DNA of 64,000 bases from contig NZ_CP007739.1 of the NCBI RefSeq assembly GCF_000724485.1, forward strand, positions 184,001 through 248,000, in the 5' to 3' direction. Source of the stretch: Bacillus methanolicus MGA3. GTDB lineage: Bacteria > Bacillota > Bacilli > Bacillales > Cytobacillaceae. Below are positions 35,035-43,564 of this stretch, piece by piece; the first letter of the stretch is position 1, and each line of letters starts with the position of its first letter. The notes under the pieces are model-generated. The model was not told the DNA's origin and did no database searches. It was given only the letters and a program-made list of their open reading frames with translations. The translations under genes and the position numbers were made by a program.

Positions 35035-36085
35035 TCCGCAATATTTATATCAATCAATGGGAATTCCTCTTCCGGACCATTATATCGATTTTAGCGCCAA
35101 CATTAATCCTCTTGGTCCGCCTCTTTCGTTAAAAGAAAAATGGGGACAGGCCTTTGAGTTGATCAACGATTATCCTGATCCAAAAGCTTATAAATTTTCT
35201 CTTAAAGCAGCTGAAAAGGAAGGCCTGCCAATGAACTGGATCCTTCCGGGCAATGGAGGATCGGAACTCATCGCTCTGATTGCCAGAATGATTGCCGGCA
35301 AAAGAGTATTAATTGTTCAACCTGCCTTTTCTGAATATGAGGAAGCATGCAAAGCAAATGGCTGTCAGATCGGATATCATGTTCTTGAAGAGGGAAAGTG
35401 GGAGCTTAAGAGCGACAGTCTTATTCAAAAACTTGATCATTATGATGCTCTTTTTCTTTGCAATCCAAATAATCCAACAGGAAAATCTTTTTCCAGATCC
35501 GCCATTTCCCATGTTCTAGAAGAATCTTCCACAAGAAATTGTTTTGTGATCATTGACGAAGCTTTTTATGATTTTACTGAAGAAGTGCACTCCTTTGCTT
35601 CCTATATTCCTATCTATCCTAACTTAATGATTCTTCGGTCGATGACAAAAATGTACAGTATACCGGGAATAAGACTTGGGTACGTGATTGCTCGCCCGCC
35701 TGTTCTTGAGAAAATGGCTTCTTTCCAGCCTCACTGGAGCGTCAATGCTATTGCTTTAATGGCTGGGGAAGAATGCTTAAAAGCAGTTGAGCACGAGCAG
35801 AATACGAGGCAATATATTGGCAAGCAGCGTTCTCGTTTAGTGAAATTTTTTCAGGAAAAGGGCTATGAAGTCTCCAATTCTAGCGTGAATTTTTATCTAT
35901 TACGAGACCCAAATCATATAGATCAGCTTCCTCTTATCCAATTTTTGCTTGAGAATGGGATTGTTCCGAGGCATACTTATCATTTTCCGGGCCTGGAAGG
36001 CAGCTGGATACGGCTGGCGATAAAACGTAAGAAAGAAAATGACCGGTTAATGGAGGTATTAGCGAAATGGCGCACGGTGCAATAA
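35009..36085 (+). CDS. cobD: Threonine-phosphate decarboxylase CobD
   Basis: PLP enzyme making (R)-1-amino-2-propanol phosphate for CbiB, 358 residues, related to histidinol-phosphate aminotransferase. Motifs include HGSNPQYLY, DFSANINPLGPP, LCNPNNPTGK, VIIDEAFYDF and the PLP-lysine segment SMTKMYSIPGIRLGY. I choose TTG 35009, six bases after GGAGGGG; the earlier TTG at 34994 lies on that site. HisC is the alternative call, but operon context decides. Overlaps cobU by 19 bases. Confidence 0.93.
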   Translation: MKWPLHGSNPQYLYQSMGIPLPDHYIDFSANINPLGPPLSLKEKWGQAFELINDYPDPKAYKFSLKAAEKEGLPMNWILPGNGGSELIALIARMIAGKRVLIVQPAFSEYEEACKANGCQIGYHVLEEGKWELKSDSLIQKLDHYDALFLCNPNNPTGKSFSRSAISHVLEESSTRNCFVIIDEAFYDFTEEVHSFASYIPIYPNLMILRSMTKMYSIPGIRLGYVIARPPVLEKMASFQPHWSVNAIALMAGEECLKAVEHEQNTRQYIGKQRSRLVKFFQEKGYEVSNSSVNFYLLRDPNHIDQLPLIQFLLENGIVPRHTYHFPGLEGSWIRLAIKRKKENDRLMEVLAKWRTVQ

Positions 36086-36675
36086 CGTTTATTACTGGCG
36101 GAGTTCGGAGCGGGAAGAGTTCGTTTGCTGAGAAAATGGCTGTTGCGATTGCGGAAAAAAACGGCGGAGATCTTTACTATATCGCATGTGGGCGTTCTTC
36201 AGATCTGGAAATGAGTGAACGGATAAAAAGGCACAAAATCTATCGGGAGAACAGCTCGATCCCATGGAATACTTTAGAATTTGCAACGAATATTCAGCAG
36301 GCATGTTCTTATTTTAGTGAACATTCTGTCGTTTTGCTTGATTGTTTAACGACATTATTAAATAATGAGCTTTTTTCAAATAGAGAGTCATGGGAACGGT
36401 CTGATATCCAGGAGGAAGTGAAAAGGTCAATTAAAAAAGGGATTTTGGAAATTCAAAAGGCATGCAGCCATTTGCTTATTGTCAGCAATGAAGTGCTGAA
36501 TGAACAGATTGATGAAAGTCTTGTAGTGTTTACATATGGAAAAATTCTCGGCCAGCTTCATCAATGGCTCGTGCAGCAATCGAGTACAGCTTATTTGCTT
36601 GAAGCTGGCATTCCCCGGCTGATGAAAGGAGAACAGGCACATGAAAGGCATTATGATTCAAGGGACAGCTTCTGA
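36067..36675 (+). CDS. cobU: Adenosylcobinamide kinase / guanylyltransferase
   Basis: Bifunctional enzyme that phosphorylates adenosylcobinamide and adds GMP, 202 residues. The P-loop is TGGVRSGKSSFAE; other motifs are AxGRS-like YIACGRSSDLEMSERIKRH and VLLDCLTTLLNN, with VSNEVLNEQI near 140. A shorter paralogue-like protein is encoded three genes downstream. Overlaps cobQ by 35 bases. Confidence 0.93.
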   Translation: MAHGAITFITGGVRSGKSSFAEKMAVAIAEKNGGDLYYIACGRSSDLEMSERIKRHKIYRENSSIPWNTLEFATNIQQACSYFSEHSVVLLDCLTTLLNNELFSNRESWERSDIQEEVKRSIKKGILEIQKACSHLLIVSNEVLNEQIDESLVVFTYGKILGQLHQWLVQQSSTAYLLEAGIPRLMKGEQAHERHYDSRDSF

Positions 36676-38152
36676 TGTCGGAAAAAGTTTGATCACGACC
36701 GCAATTTGCAGGATTCTCGCAAAGGAAGGATACAAAGTTGCTCCTTTTAAATCACAAAATATGTCCAATAATTCTTATGTCACGATGGACGGTAAAGAAA
36801 TTGGCCGTGCCCAAGGGCTTCAAGCGGAAGCAGCCGGGACAGAGGCGACGGTCTGGATGAATCCGATTTTATTAAAACCGAGGTTCGAGCATCAATCTGA
36901 AGTGGTTTTATTGGGCCGGCCGTTTACAACAGTTTCCGGCAATGCATACCGAGATTCTTTTTATCAAATAGGATTGGAAACGATCGAAACTGCGTTAAAA
37001 AAACTGCAAGAGGAATATGAACTGATCGTAATTGAAGGAGCGGGAAGCCCGGCGGAAATCAACTTAAAAGACAGAGAACTTGTGAATATGAAAGTTGCGG
37101 AACTTGCCGATGTACCCGTTGTTTTAGTGGCTGATATTGACCGGGGCGGAGTGTTTGCCAGTATCGTCGGAACATTGGAGCTTTTGGAAGAAGAGGAACG
37201 GAGCCGAGTAAAGGGCGTGATTATTAATAAATTTCGCGGCGATCCCGAGTTGTTTCAAGATGGCATCAAGTGGCTTGAGGAACGAACGGGGATTCCGGTT
37301 CTTGGGGTTCTTCCCTATTTGGACCGGCATATGATAGAAGGAGAAGATTCTCTTTCCCTTTCTGATCGGTTTTCAAAACGCCGGCAAAAAAGCATTGATA
37401 TTGCTGTTATCAAACTTCCTTATCTTTCAAACTACAGTGATATTGAACCGTTTTTATATGAAGAGGATGTTTCGGTTCGCTGGGTCAGTGGCCCGGAACG
37501 ATTTGGTATGCCTGATGCTGTGATCATTCCCGGCACGAAAAGCTCGATTGGAGATTTGCGATACCTTAAAGATAAGGGACTGGCTGAAGCAATTAAGAAA
37601 TACATAGGCGATGGAGGGACAATTGTTGGCATTTGCGGCGGATATCAAATGCTAACCCGAATGCTTATTGACGAGGCAGGGTCCGATACAGGGAAAGCTG
37701 GAATAAGTGAAGAAGGTCTCGGAATTATTCCGGGAATTACATTTTTTTACAGAGAAAAGCTGACGATTCGAACGAAGGGAACGGTTCATCCTGATATCGG
37801 TATGGGAGAAATTCCGGTACAAGGCTATGAAATTCACCTTGGAAAAACTGAAATTGACCCGTCTGTTAAGAGAAGCCCGTTTTTATTGCTTGAGAACGGC
37901 GAAGAAGAGGGGTATTGCAGAGACGATGGCACGATCATTGGCACATATTTGCACCATCTTTTTCATAATGATCAATGGCGGAGCAAATGGCTGAATCGAT
38001 TGAGGAAAAGAAAAGGGCTTTCCGTTCGTAAGCCCGTTTTTATTGGAGAGCTAAAGGATGAAAAATATGAGGAATTGGCTGCCAGCATAAAGCCGTTTTT
38101 AAACTGGGAGAAAATGAAAAATATTATTTTCATGGGAGCGGGCAGTGAATGA
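36641..38152 (+). CDS. cobQ: Cobyric acid synthase
   Basis: Glutamine-dependent amidase (also called CbiP) that amidates four side chains of adenosylcobyrinate diamide, 503 residues. N-terminal dethiobiotin-synthetase-like domain starts QGTASDVGKSLITTAICRIL, with PFKSQNMSNNS and the VLVADIDRGGVFAS switch. The C-terminal class I glutaminase has nucleophile Cys in VGICGGYQML and the histidine in GTYLHHLFHN. Its presence is notable because the upstream corrin-ring genes are not here. Confidence 0.95.
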   Translation: MKGIMIQGTASDVGKSLITTAICRILAKEGYKVAPFKSQNMSNNSYVTMDGKEIGRAQGLQAEAAGTEATVWMNPILLKPRFEHQSEVVLLGRPFTTVSGNAYRDSFYQIGLETIETALKKLQEEYELIVIEGAGSPAEINLKDRELVNMKVAELADVPVVLVADIDRGGVFASIVGTLELLEEEERSRVKGVIINKFRGDPELFQDGIKWLEERTGIPVLGVLPYLDRHMIEGEDSLSLSDRFSKRRQKSIDIAVIKLPYLSNYSDIEPFLYEEDVSVRWVSGPERFGMPDAVIIPGTKSSIGDLRYLKDKGLAEAIKKYIGDGGTIVGICGGYQMLTRMLIDEAGSDTGKAGISEEGLGIIPGITFFYREKLTIRTKGTVHPDIGMGEIPVQGYEIHLGKTEIDPSVKRSPFLLLENGEEEGYCRDDGTIIGTYLHHLFHNDQWRSKWLNRLRKRKGLSVRKPVFIGELKDEKYEELAASIKPFLNWEKMKNIIFMGAGSE

Positions 38153-38934
38153 TAAAAGGCTTCTTGATTAACCTGCAATTTTTCACGTCTATTCCTGTTC
38201 CGCTAAAGCTTCCAATGGATAAATTGCATTTGAAAAAAGCGATTCAAACTTTTCCTTTATTAGGAATTTTTCAAGGCTGTGTTTTTTCGCTATTATTGTA
38301 TCTATTACAATACTATACTCCTTTTTCTGATCTTGCTGATGCTTTTTTTCTTTGGCTAGTGACCATTATTCTCACAGGCGGGATTCATCTCGACGGTTGG
38401 ATTGATGCTAGTGACGCATATTTTTCATTTCGGGATAGAGAGAAGCGGCTTGAAATTATGAAGGACCCGCGGACAGGAGCATTCGGAGTAATTTCGGTTA
38501 TCGTCCTGCTAGGCAGCAAATTTTTGTTTATATACGAAATCACCCTACAGGCCAATTTGATATCGATTTTTTTAATCATGTATATTCCTTTTTTAGGAAA
38601 AAGCGCAATGGGTTATTTTCTTACCGGCTTGCCGTCAGCGAAAAAAGAAGGACTAGCCTTTTTCTTTCAGCAAGCAGCGGATATCCGATCATTATGGATA
38701 TACCCATTGTATCTGCTGTTTTTTCTCTGGCTGGCTTTTCTTTTAAATACTAGGCTTTTTCTTTTTTCTGCTGTAATGCTATTTTCTGCAGTTGTTGTTG
38801 TTATTTTTTTGAAGAATAAAATAATGAAATGGTTTGGCGGAGTAACAGGAGATGTGTTAGGGTCCGCTGTGGAAGGAGTGGAACTTTTATTATGGGCAAT
38901 TCTGTGGTTATTGCACTATTTCGCCATGGCTTAA
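38149..38934 (+). CDS. cobS: Adenosylcobinamide-GDP ribazoletransferase
   Basis: Membrane cobalamin synthase, 261 residues, joining adenosyl-GDP-cobinamide with alpha-ribazole (phosphate). Motifs: FFTSIPVP at the N terminus, GGIHLDGWIDASDAYFS, the DPRTGAFGVISVI segment and GGVTGDVLGSAVE near the C terminus. Starts with ATGA overlap from cobQ. The next gene starts inside it. Confidence 0.95.
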   Translation: MIKGFLINLQFFTSIPVPLKLPMDKLHLKKAIQTFPLLGIFQGCVFSLLLYLLQYYTPFSDLADAFFLWLVTIILTGGIHLDGWIDASDAYFSFRDREKRLEIMKDPRTGAFGVISVIVLLGSKFLFIYEITLQANLISIFLIMYIPFLGKSAMGYFLTGLPSAKKEGLAFFFQQAADIRSLWIYPLYLLFFLWLAFLLNTRLFLFSAVMLFSAVVVVIFLKNKIMKWFGGVTGDVLGSAVEGVELLLWAILWLLHYFAMA

Positions 38935-39518
38935 CGGCATATAATCAGAGAAAAGCGATTATCGGCTGGTCCGATTTCCGGCTTAGTCATGACGGCCGCA
39001 TGCGGTTAAAGGAAATAAAGGATAAACTGCCGGAGTATGAGAAAGTGTTTAGCAGCGATTTACAAAGATGTATGGAAACTGCTAGACTGCTGTTTCCTGA
39101 AGCCGATCCAATTCTCATTCCCGAACTGCGTGAACTGAATTTTGGAAAATGGGAAGGAAAAACTCACCAAGAACTTGAGAAGGATGGTGTTTATCAAAGT
39201 TGGTTAGAGGATTATTTTTCTGTCCGGCCGCCTGAAGGTGAATTATTTCCCGAGTTTGCTGATAGAGTCGAGCGCGGTTGGATCAAGTTGAAGGAGGAAA
39301 TATTACAAGACGGTGTGAACAGAGCTATTGCCGTGACACACGGCGGAGTAATTAAGTATTTGCTGTCCAAGTTCGCTCCTAATGAGCAGCCTTTTTGGGA
39401 ATGGAAGGTGAAGCACGGGCATGGCTATGAATTGGAATGGGAGAAAAATGCCTTTAGGAGGGGGGAACGGTGCACTTTATTACGGGAGGTGCTTTTAATG
39501 GAAAAGCAAAATGGGTAA
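38892..39518 (+). CDS. cobC: Histidine phosphatase, probable alpha-ribazole phosphatase CobC
   Basis: A 208-residue histidine-phosphatase enzyme with phospho-histidine motif FRHGLTAYNQ, FGKWEGKTHQEL and the second histidine in VTHGGVIKYL. Position between cobS and pduO supports removal of the 5' phosphate from alpha-ribazole phosphate or cobalamin phosphate. The start is ATG 38892; upstream residues of the longer frame lie in the cobS gene and look random. It overlaps cobS by 43 bases and the next gene by 49. Confidence 0.87.
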   Translation: MGNSVVIALFRHGLTAYNQRKAIIGWSDFRLSHDGRMRLKEIKDKLPEYEKVFSSDLQRCMETARLLFPEADPILIPELRELNFGKWEGKTHQELEKDGVYQSWLEDYFSVRPPEGELFPEFADRVERGWIKLKEEILQDGVNRAIAVTHGGVIKYLLSKFAPNEQPFWEWKVKHGHGYELEWEKNAFRRGERCTLLREVLLMEKQNG

Positions 39519-39910
39519 GGAGCTTTTATAAAATTAAAGAGAGAGATGACGTAATATGGATTTCCGCTTATAAACATCAAGCGCTTCCAATGATGCTCCA
39601 TGATTTCGGAAAAGATTTGGTTGTCCTGGAGGGAGCGGAACAATGGGTTAGAGAAATCTCGGTCCGGTCGGATTTGAAGGGTTTCCGTGAAGAATGGAAG
39701 AATGTATTAAGGAATTGGCATCTTTGGGAAACAGAAAGCCCGGAACGGACACTCGTTATTATCGGAGCGGATATTACAAAAGGGATTGTACCGGTTAAAA
39801 AGGAGCATCGAAACTGGCGGGATTGTACTGGTTGGGCTTTCCAAGATATTGTTGGCCTTGCTGACCGCGTGGACCTTATTTGGTATGGAATTGGTCAAAG
39901 ACTTAAATAG
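39470..39910 (+). CDS. Short CobU-like P-loop protein
   Basis: A 146-residue protein starting at GTG 39470 behind AGGAGGGG. The N terminus HFITGGAFNGKAKWV resembles the CobU P-loop (GGxRSGKS) but the serine after Lys is replaced and the Arg-Ser pair is missing. It keeps VVLEGAEQWV and a LVIIGADITKGIVPV segment where CobU has its second nucleotide region, and it is about 50 residues shorter. It overlaps cobC and precedes pduO. Role unknown: it might be a regulatory or partial CobU. It is not a frameshifted fragment because it is a full open frame with its own ribosome site. Confidence 0.8.
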   Translation: MHFITGGAFNGKAKWVRSFYKIKERDDVIWISAYKHQALPMMLHDFGKDLVVLEGAEQWVREISVRSDLKGFREEWKNVLRNWHLWETESPERTLVIIGADITKGIVPVKKEHRNWRDCTGWAFQDIVGLADRVDLIWYGIGQRLK

Positions 39911-39923
39911 GGAGGAAATGAAA

Positions 39924-40508
39924 TTGAGAATTTATACACGTACAGGTGATAAAGGACAAACGAGTTTAATTGGCGGCCGAGTAGATAAAGATGATATCAG
40001 GGTAGAAGCATATGGAACTGTTGATGAAGTGAATTGTTATGTCGGCCAGGCTATGACAGAACTAGATCCTAGTGTTTTCAAGGACGTTTTAGAAGATCTT
40101 GAAAAAATTCAACACGAGCTTTTTGACTGTGGCGGAGACCTTGCCAATATTTCCTCTAGGAGGCAATTAAAGCTTACAACTGAAGCTATTGAGTATCTTG
40201 AAAAAAGAATTGACGAGTTCACCGAGGAAGCACCGAAGCTCGAGAAATTTATCCTCCCTGGCGGAACAAAGCCTTCTGCGTCAATCCATATAGCCAGGAC
40301 AGTAACCCGTCGGGCTGAAAGACTGATTGTAAAACTGAAGAAGAAAGATCCGGAAGTGCCGGAGCTTACATTGAAATATATGAACCGTCTTTCCGATTAT
40401 TTTTTCGCCCTCGCGAGAATCGTGAATTTTCGTCTTGGTGTAAAAGATGTCGAATACATTAGAAGTGCGAATGTATTTCGGGAAGGGAAGCGGAAGGAGG
40501 AAAAATAA
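39924..40508 (+). CDS. pduO: ATP:cob(I)alamin adenosyltransferase, PduO type
   Basis: Transfers adenosyl from ATP to cobalt, 194 residues. N-terminal motif IYTRTGDKGQTSLIGG and GTVDEVNCYVG, then the HIARTVTRRAERL helix and NRLSDYFFALAR close to the C terminus, all expected for the trimer active site. I favour TTG 39924, eight bases after GGAGG; the ATG at 39918 has only two bases between site and start. The stop overlaps the next ATG by one base. Confidence 0.92.
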   Translation: MRIYTRTGDKGQTSLIGGRVDKDDIRVEAYGTVDEVNCYVGQAMTELDPSVFKDVLEDLEKIQHELFDCGGDLANISSRRQLKLTTEAIEYLEKRIDEFTEEAPKLEKFILPGGTKPSASIHIARTVTRRAERLIVKLKKKDPEVPELTLKYMNRLSDYFFALARIVNFRLGVKDVEYIRSANVFREGKRKEEK

Positions 40509-41002
40509 TGTTCGGCAGAAATATTGGTTTGGCAGCTCTGTTTATTGCTTTGTCGGTCGTTGGTGCCTCTATTAAAATACCGGCTGTCATCGGTAGTATC
40601 GCCCTTGATTCTTTTCCTGCACTTTTGGCTTCTGTACTTTTAGGCGGTGGAGCAGGTGCAGTGATAGCTGCCGCTGGGCATATTTTGTCTGCATTGCTCG
40701 GTGGAATGCCGTTAGGTTCTTTTCATTTTCTTGTTGCGCTTGAAATGGCGGTTCTTGTATGGGTATTTGGAAACATTTATCGAGCGGGATCCAGGAAAAT
40801 GGCAGGTTTTCTTTTTTTAGTTGGCAACGCTTTTCTTGCTCCCCTGCCTTTTCTTTTTATAATGGGAAAAGAATTCTTTTTTGCGATCCTTCCTTCGCTA
40901 TTCGTAGGATCTTTGTTTAATATAGCAGTTGCATTGTTGATGATTCCTCGTCTCGTTTGGTTAAAGCGCAGCAAAACAGACTCTTTGGAGGCAAACCGAT
41001 GA
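40508..41002 (+). CDS. cblT: ECF-type transporter S component, probable alpha-ribazole transporter CblT
   Basis: A 164-residue membrane protein with five to six helices and the glycine-rich pattern of ECF S components (SVVGASIKIPAVIGSIALDSF, LLGGGAGAVIAAAGH). Its pairing with an AIR-synthase-like kinase gene inside a cobalamin operon matches the described CblT/CblS alpha-ribazole salvage pair of Listeria and Geobacillus. Substrate is inferred from that context. It overlaps cblS by 4 bases. Confidence 0.87.
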   Translation: MFGRNIGLAALFIALSVVGASIKIPAVIGSIALDSFPALLASVLLGGGAGAVIAAAGHILSALLGGMPLGSFHFLVALEMAVLVWVFGNIYRAGSRKMAGFLFLVGNAFLAPLPFLFIMGKEFFFAILPSLFVGSLFNIAVALLMIPRLVWLKRSKTDSLEANR

Positions 41003-41715
41003 GAGATGTTGCGATCGTCGCGATAAATGAAAACGAGTCTCTAGTGATTGCAGCTGATAACAGCGGCGGTATTGGGATGAAAAATAGTGATCATGTGAAA
41101 GTCCCTTATGACATTCTCTCCTATTATTCTTTTCGGGTCGCGGTGATGGAGTGCATGGCTGCCGGAGCAAAACCTGTTTCGGTTGCGATGCAAAATTTTT
41201 GTGGGGATGACGCCTGGCCGCTGCTTAAGGCTGGAGTGGAAAGAGGACTTTATGAATTGGGAATCGATGGGATTTCAGTAACGGGAAGTACCGAAAGTAA
41301 TTTTTCCCTCCTTCAATCGGCTCTCGGCATAGTTGTAGTGGGACGGAAGGCGAGGGATAACTCTCTTGATGAGTTGCCGGGGAAAGTGAATGTGGCGGTT
41401 ATCGGGTTTCCACTCGTAGGAGAAGAAGTCATTAACTATCAGGAAAATGTTGCACCTCTTTCGCTGTTCAATTGGTTTTGTAAACAGAAGGAAGTGGAGG
41501 CAGTTTTGCCAGTAGGTTCAAAAGGGATCATGTACGAGCTTCAACAGCTTTTTCATGGCCAGGAAATAGAAGAAAAACAAGTTTCTTGCAGTTTGGATCT
41601 CTTGAAATCTTCCGGTCCGGCAACATGCTTTCTTGTTGCTTACCGGCCCGAAGTTGAAGAAAAATTGCGCAGGAAAGCCGGAGAACTGTTTCATCCTGTT
41701 AAATTAATAGACTAA
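40999..41715 (+). CDS. cblS: AIR-synthase-related alpha-ribazole kinase CblS
   Basis: A 238-residue member of the PurM/AIR synthase superfamily (ATP-binding). Motifs: VIAADNSGGIGMKNSDHV and VPYDILSYYSFRVAVMECMAAGAKPVSVAMQ in pieces typical of the fold, then ISVTGSTESNF. CblS phosphorylates alpha-ribazole to alpha-ribazole-5'-phosphate for CobS, replacing the CobT route. The start is ATG 40999, seven bases after GGAGG, overlapping the cblT stop. Last gene of the operon; no clear terminator follows. Confidence 0.88.
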   Translation: MRDVAIVAINENESLVIAADNSGGIGMKNSDHVKVPYDILSYYSFRVAVMECMAAGAKPVSVAMQNFCGDDAWPLLKAGVERGLYELGIDGISVTGSTESNFSLLQSALGIVVVGRKARDNSLDELPGKVNVAVIGFPLVGEEVINYQENVAPLSLFNWFCKQKEVEAVLPVGSKGIMYELQQLFHGQEIEEKQVSCSLDLLKSSGPATCFLVAYRPEVEEKLRRKAGELFHPVKLID

Positions 41716-41788
41716 TAATTATGGTTGGCAGGAAAACAAGGTATTTTTATAGAATATCTTGGCATAAAAAAATAAAAGGATGAAGAAC

Positions 41789-42412
41789 ATGCTAACTTTG
41801 TATATCACACGGCACGGTGAAACGGAATGGAATGTAGAAAAAAGAATGCAGGGCAGGTTGGACTCGAATTTAACGGATAAAGGAAAGCTGCATGCACAAT
41901 TACTTGGTAAGAGACTTGAAAATACGGAATTTGCGGCCATCATTACAAGTCCGAGTGGAAGAACAGTCCAAACGGCAGAACTTATAAAGGGAGACCGGCC
42001 TATTCCAATTGTAAAAGATACAAGATTGATGGAAATTCACTTTGGAAGCTGGGAAGGAAAAACTCATGATGAGATTAAGGAAATGGATGCTCATCAATTT
42101 GATTGTTTTTGGAACAATCCGCACCTGTACCAAAATTCAGAAGGCGAAAGTTTTCAAGACATCCAGGACAGGGTAATAGCTGTCTTGAAGGATATAGAAA
42201 AAACGTATTCTTCCGGAAATGTGCTGATTGTCACTCATGCTGTTGTTATTAAAACAATGTACATGGTGATGAAACAACTTCCCCTTGAGGAGTTTTGGGC
42301 ACCGCCATTCATTCATGGAACGAGTTTGACGATTGTGGAACTGAACGATGGGAAAAAGAGATTTTTATTAGAGGGTGACCTCGCCCATGTACAGCAGGAA
42401 GCTCATTTATAA
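41789..42412 (+). CDS. Histidine phosphatase family protein
   Basis: A 207-residue protein with phospho-histidine motif ITRHGETEWN, SPSGRTVQTAELI, FGSWEGKTHDEI and VTHAVVIKTM. The last motif has Ala in place of the usual Gly after the second His. Probably a PhoE/YhfR-type broad phosphatase. The start is ATG 41789 after AAGGA; ATG 41780 lies on that ribosome site. It lies 73 bases beyond cblS; a role in cobalamin assembly as a second CobC is possible but not shown. Confidence 0.85.
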   Translation: MLTLYITRHGETEWNVEKRMQGRLDSNLTDKGKLHAQLLGKRLENTEFAAIITSPSGRTVQTAELIKGDRPIPIVKDTRLMEIHFGSWEGKTHDEIKEMDAHQFDCFWNNPHLYQNSEGESFQDIQDRVIAVLKDIEKTYSSGNVLIVTHAVVIKTMYMVMKQLPLEEFWAPPFIHGTSLTIVELNDGKKRFLLEGDLAHVQQEAHL

Positions 42413-42427
42413 CAGGCACTGGTTTAT

Positions 42428-42546
42428 ACGGAGGCTGACTCAAAAGCAAAGGGTCAGACCCCTCCAAAACAATATAAAATCATTCTATCTATTTGTTATA
42501 GTTGGAGAGCGTCAAGACCCTTGTGTGCCAGCCTTTTTGCTATGAG
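42428..42546. repeat. Imperfect palindromic element, about 118 bp (copy A)
   Basis: Outer arms AGGCTG/CAGCCT, middle arms AAGGGTC/GACCCTT, inner arms CCTCCAAAACAATATA/TATTTGTTATAGTTGGAG. Same plan as the element at 53,066. It follows the histidine phosphatase gene and may serve as its terminator (ending TTTTTGC). Confidence 0.75.
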
Positions 42547-42648
42547 CCGAGCCATCTCCTCATTTCCTTGAGAACTTTAAAAATCGATACCTCCATAACA
42601 ATGAAAAGGTAGTTGCCATTTAAATTTTTTGAAATGGAGAGACTATAG

Positions 42649-43098
42649 TTGATAATAAAATTTATTCAATGTTCCGTTTTTCCTGATAGAAAAGAAGCTT
42701 TTCATCGCGGCCAGCTAGCATGGCATACTCTTCATGAGGCACCCGGTTTTGTCTGCCAATTTGGCGGATGGGGAGTGGTCAATGCTTTTACAGCAAAAAT
42801 ATTTGCCATTTGGCAAACAAGGCAAGCATATGAAAATTTTATGAAGCACATTCATGATGAAATTTTTCTAGTATCTGGCCAAAAAGGCACTTATAAAAAT
42901 ATTGATGTAAAAATTTTTGAATTGGAAATCAACCTGACGGAAATTAGTTCAGTTCTTAATAGTAATAATAAACCAGTTTTTTTCGCAGTGAATGGAAATT
43001 CCCTGTACTTAAAAACCGAACCTTGCATCAATTCAGAAGCATTTACTATTGAAAAATCATGGAGCATTTTCGGGGATAATTTTTCTAGATTGATATAA
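42649..43098 (+). CDS. DUF4937 (YdbC-like) protein
   Basis: A 149-residue cytoplasmic protein. The first 95 residues (IIKFIQCSVFPDRKEAFHRGQ, APGFVCQFGGWG, AKIFAIWQTRQAYENFMKHIHD) match the DUF4937 family, a dimeric-barrel-like fold known from B. subtilis YdbC. The tail of about 50 residues is less familiar. The start is TTG 42649 after TGGAGA. Single gene, function unknown. Confidence 0.8.
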   Translation: MIIKFIQCSVFPDRKEAFHRGQLAWHTLHEAPGFVCQFGGWGVVNAFTAKIFAIWQTRQAYENFMKHIHDEIFLVSGQKGTYKNIDVKIFELEINLTEISSVLNSNNKPVFFAVNGNSLYLKTEPCINSEAFTIEKSWSIFGDNFSRLI

Positions 43099-43564
43099 TT
43101 TCGTTTGCATGATCGAAAGAATATCAGCCCCGGGGATTTTATGAGCCTATGAGTAAATATTTGGGCCCCTTCGCATCAAACATTTAAGTTTTTTAAAGCT
43201 TTAACCTCAAAATCGACTCCACAGCCTCGTATAAAGAATCCGCCTGAAGATCTGCACTTGTCGAACTTGACCCTATAAAAACCGTTTTGCAGCCTGCTTT
43301 TTGCCAGCTTCAATATCTCTTTCGTGATCGCCAACCATGATGCTTTTTTTCAAATCAATATTATATTTAACTCACCTCTTTAACGGCTCACCGTATTGAG
43401 GGTCTGGCCCGCGAATAAAGCAAGCTGTGGGTTTCATAGGTATAGAAAATAGGTGGAATGAATGTGAAAAATTTTATAAGAAACATTTTGTTATCTCTCC
43501 CTTTCTTTTCTTTGAAAGTGTTAAAATAAAATAGTGTGTGATTCAACAAAATGGAGGTTCAATC
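43099..43564. other. Intergenic region holding a HAD phosphatase remnant and the ddl leader
   Basis: The stretch contains the pseudogene described separately and then AT-rich sequence up to ddl. I saw no complete gene and no clean SigA promoter; GGAGG precedes ddl. Confidence 0.5.
43193..43378 (-). pseudogene. Remnant of a HAD-family phosphatase (C-terminal end)
   Basis: On the minus strand one frame reads IDLKKSIMVGDHERDIEAGKKQAA; a one-base shift then continues KTVFIGSSSTSADLQADSL and EAVESILRLKL before a stop at 43193. This is the motif III/IV end of a histidinol- or heptose-bisphosphate-type HAD-IIIA phosphatase (GDxxxDIxAGxxAG). Frame is broken by one base and the N-terminal half (DxD motif) is not recognisable upstream. 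No start or ribosome site. Confidence 0.8.
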
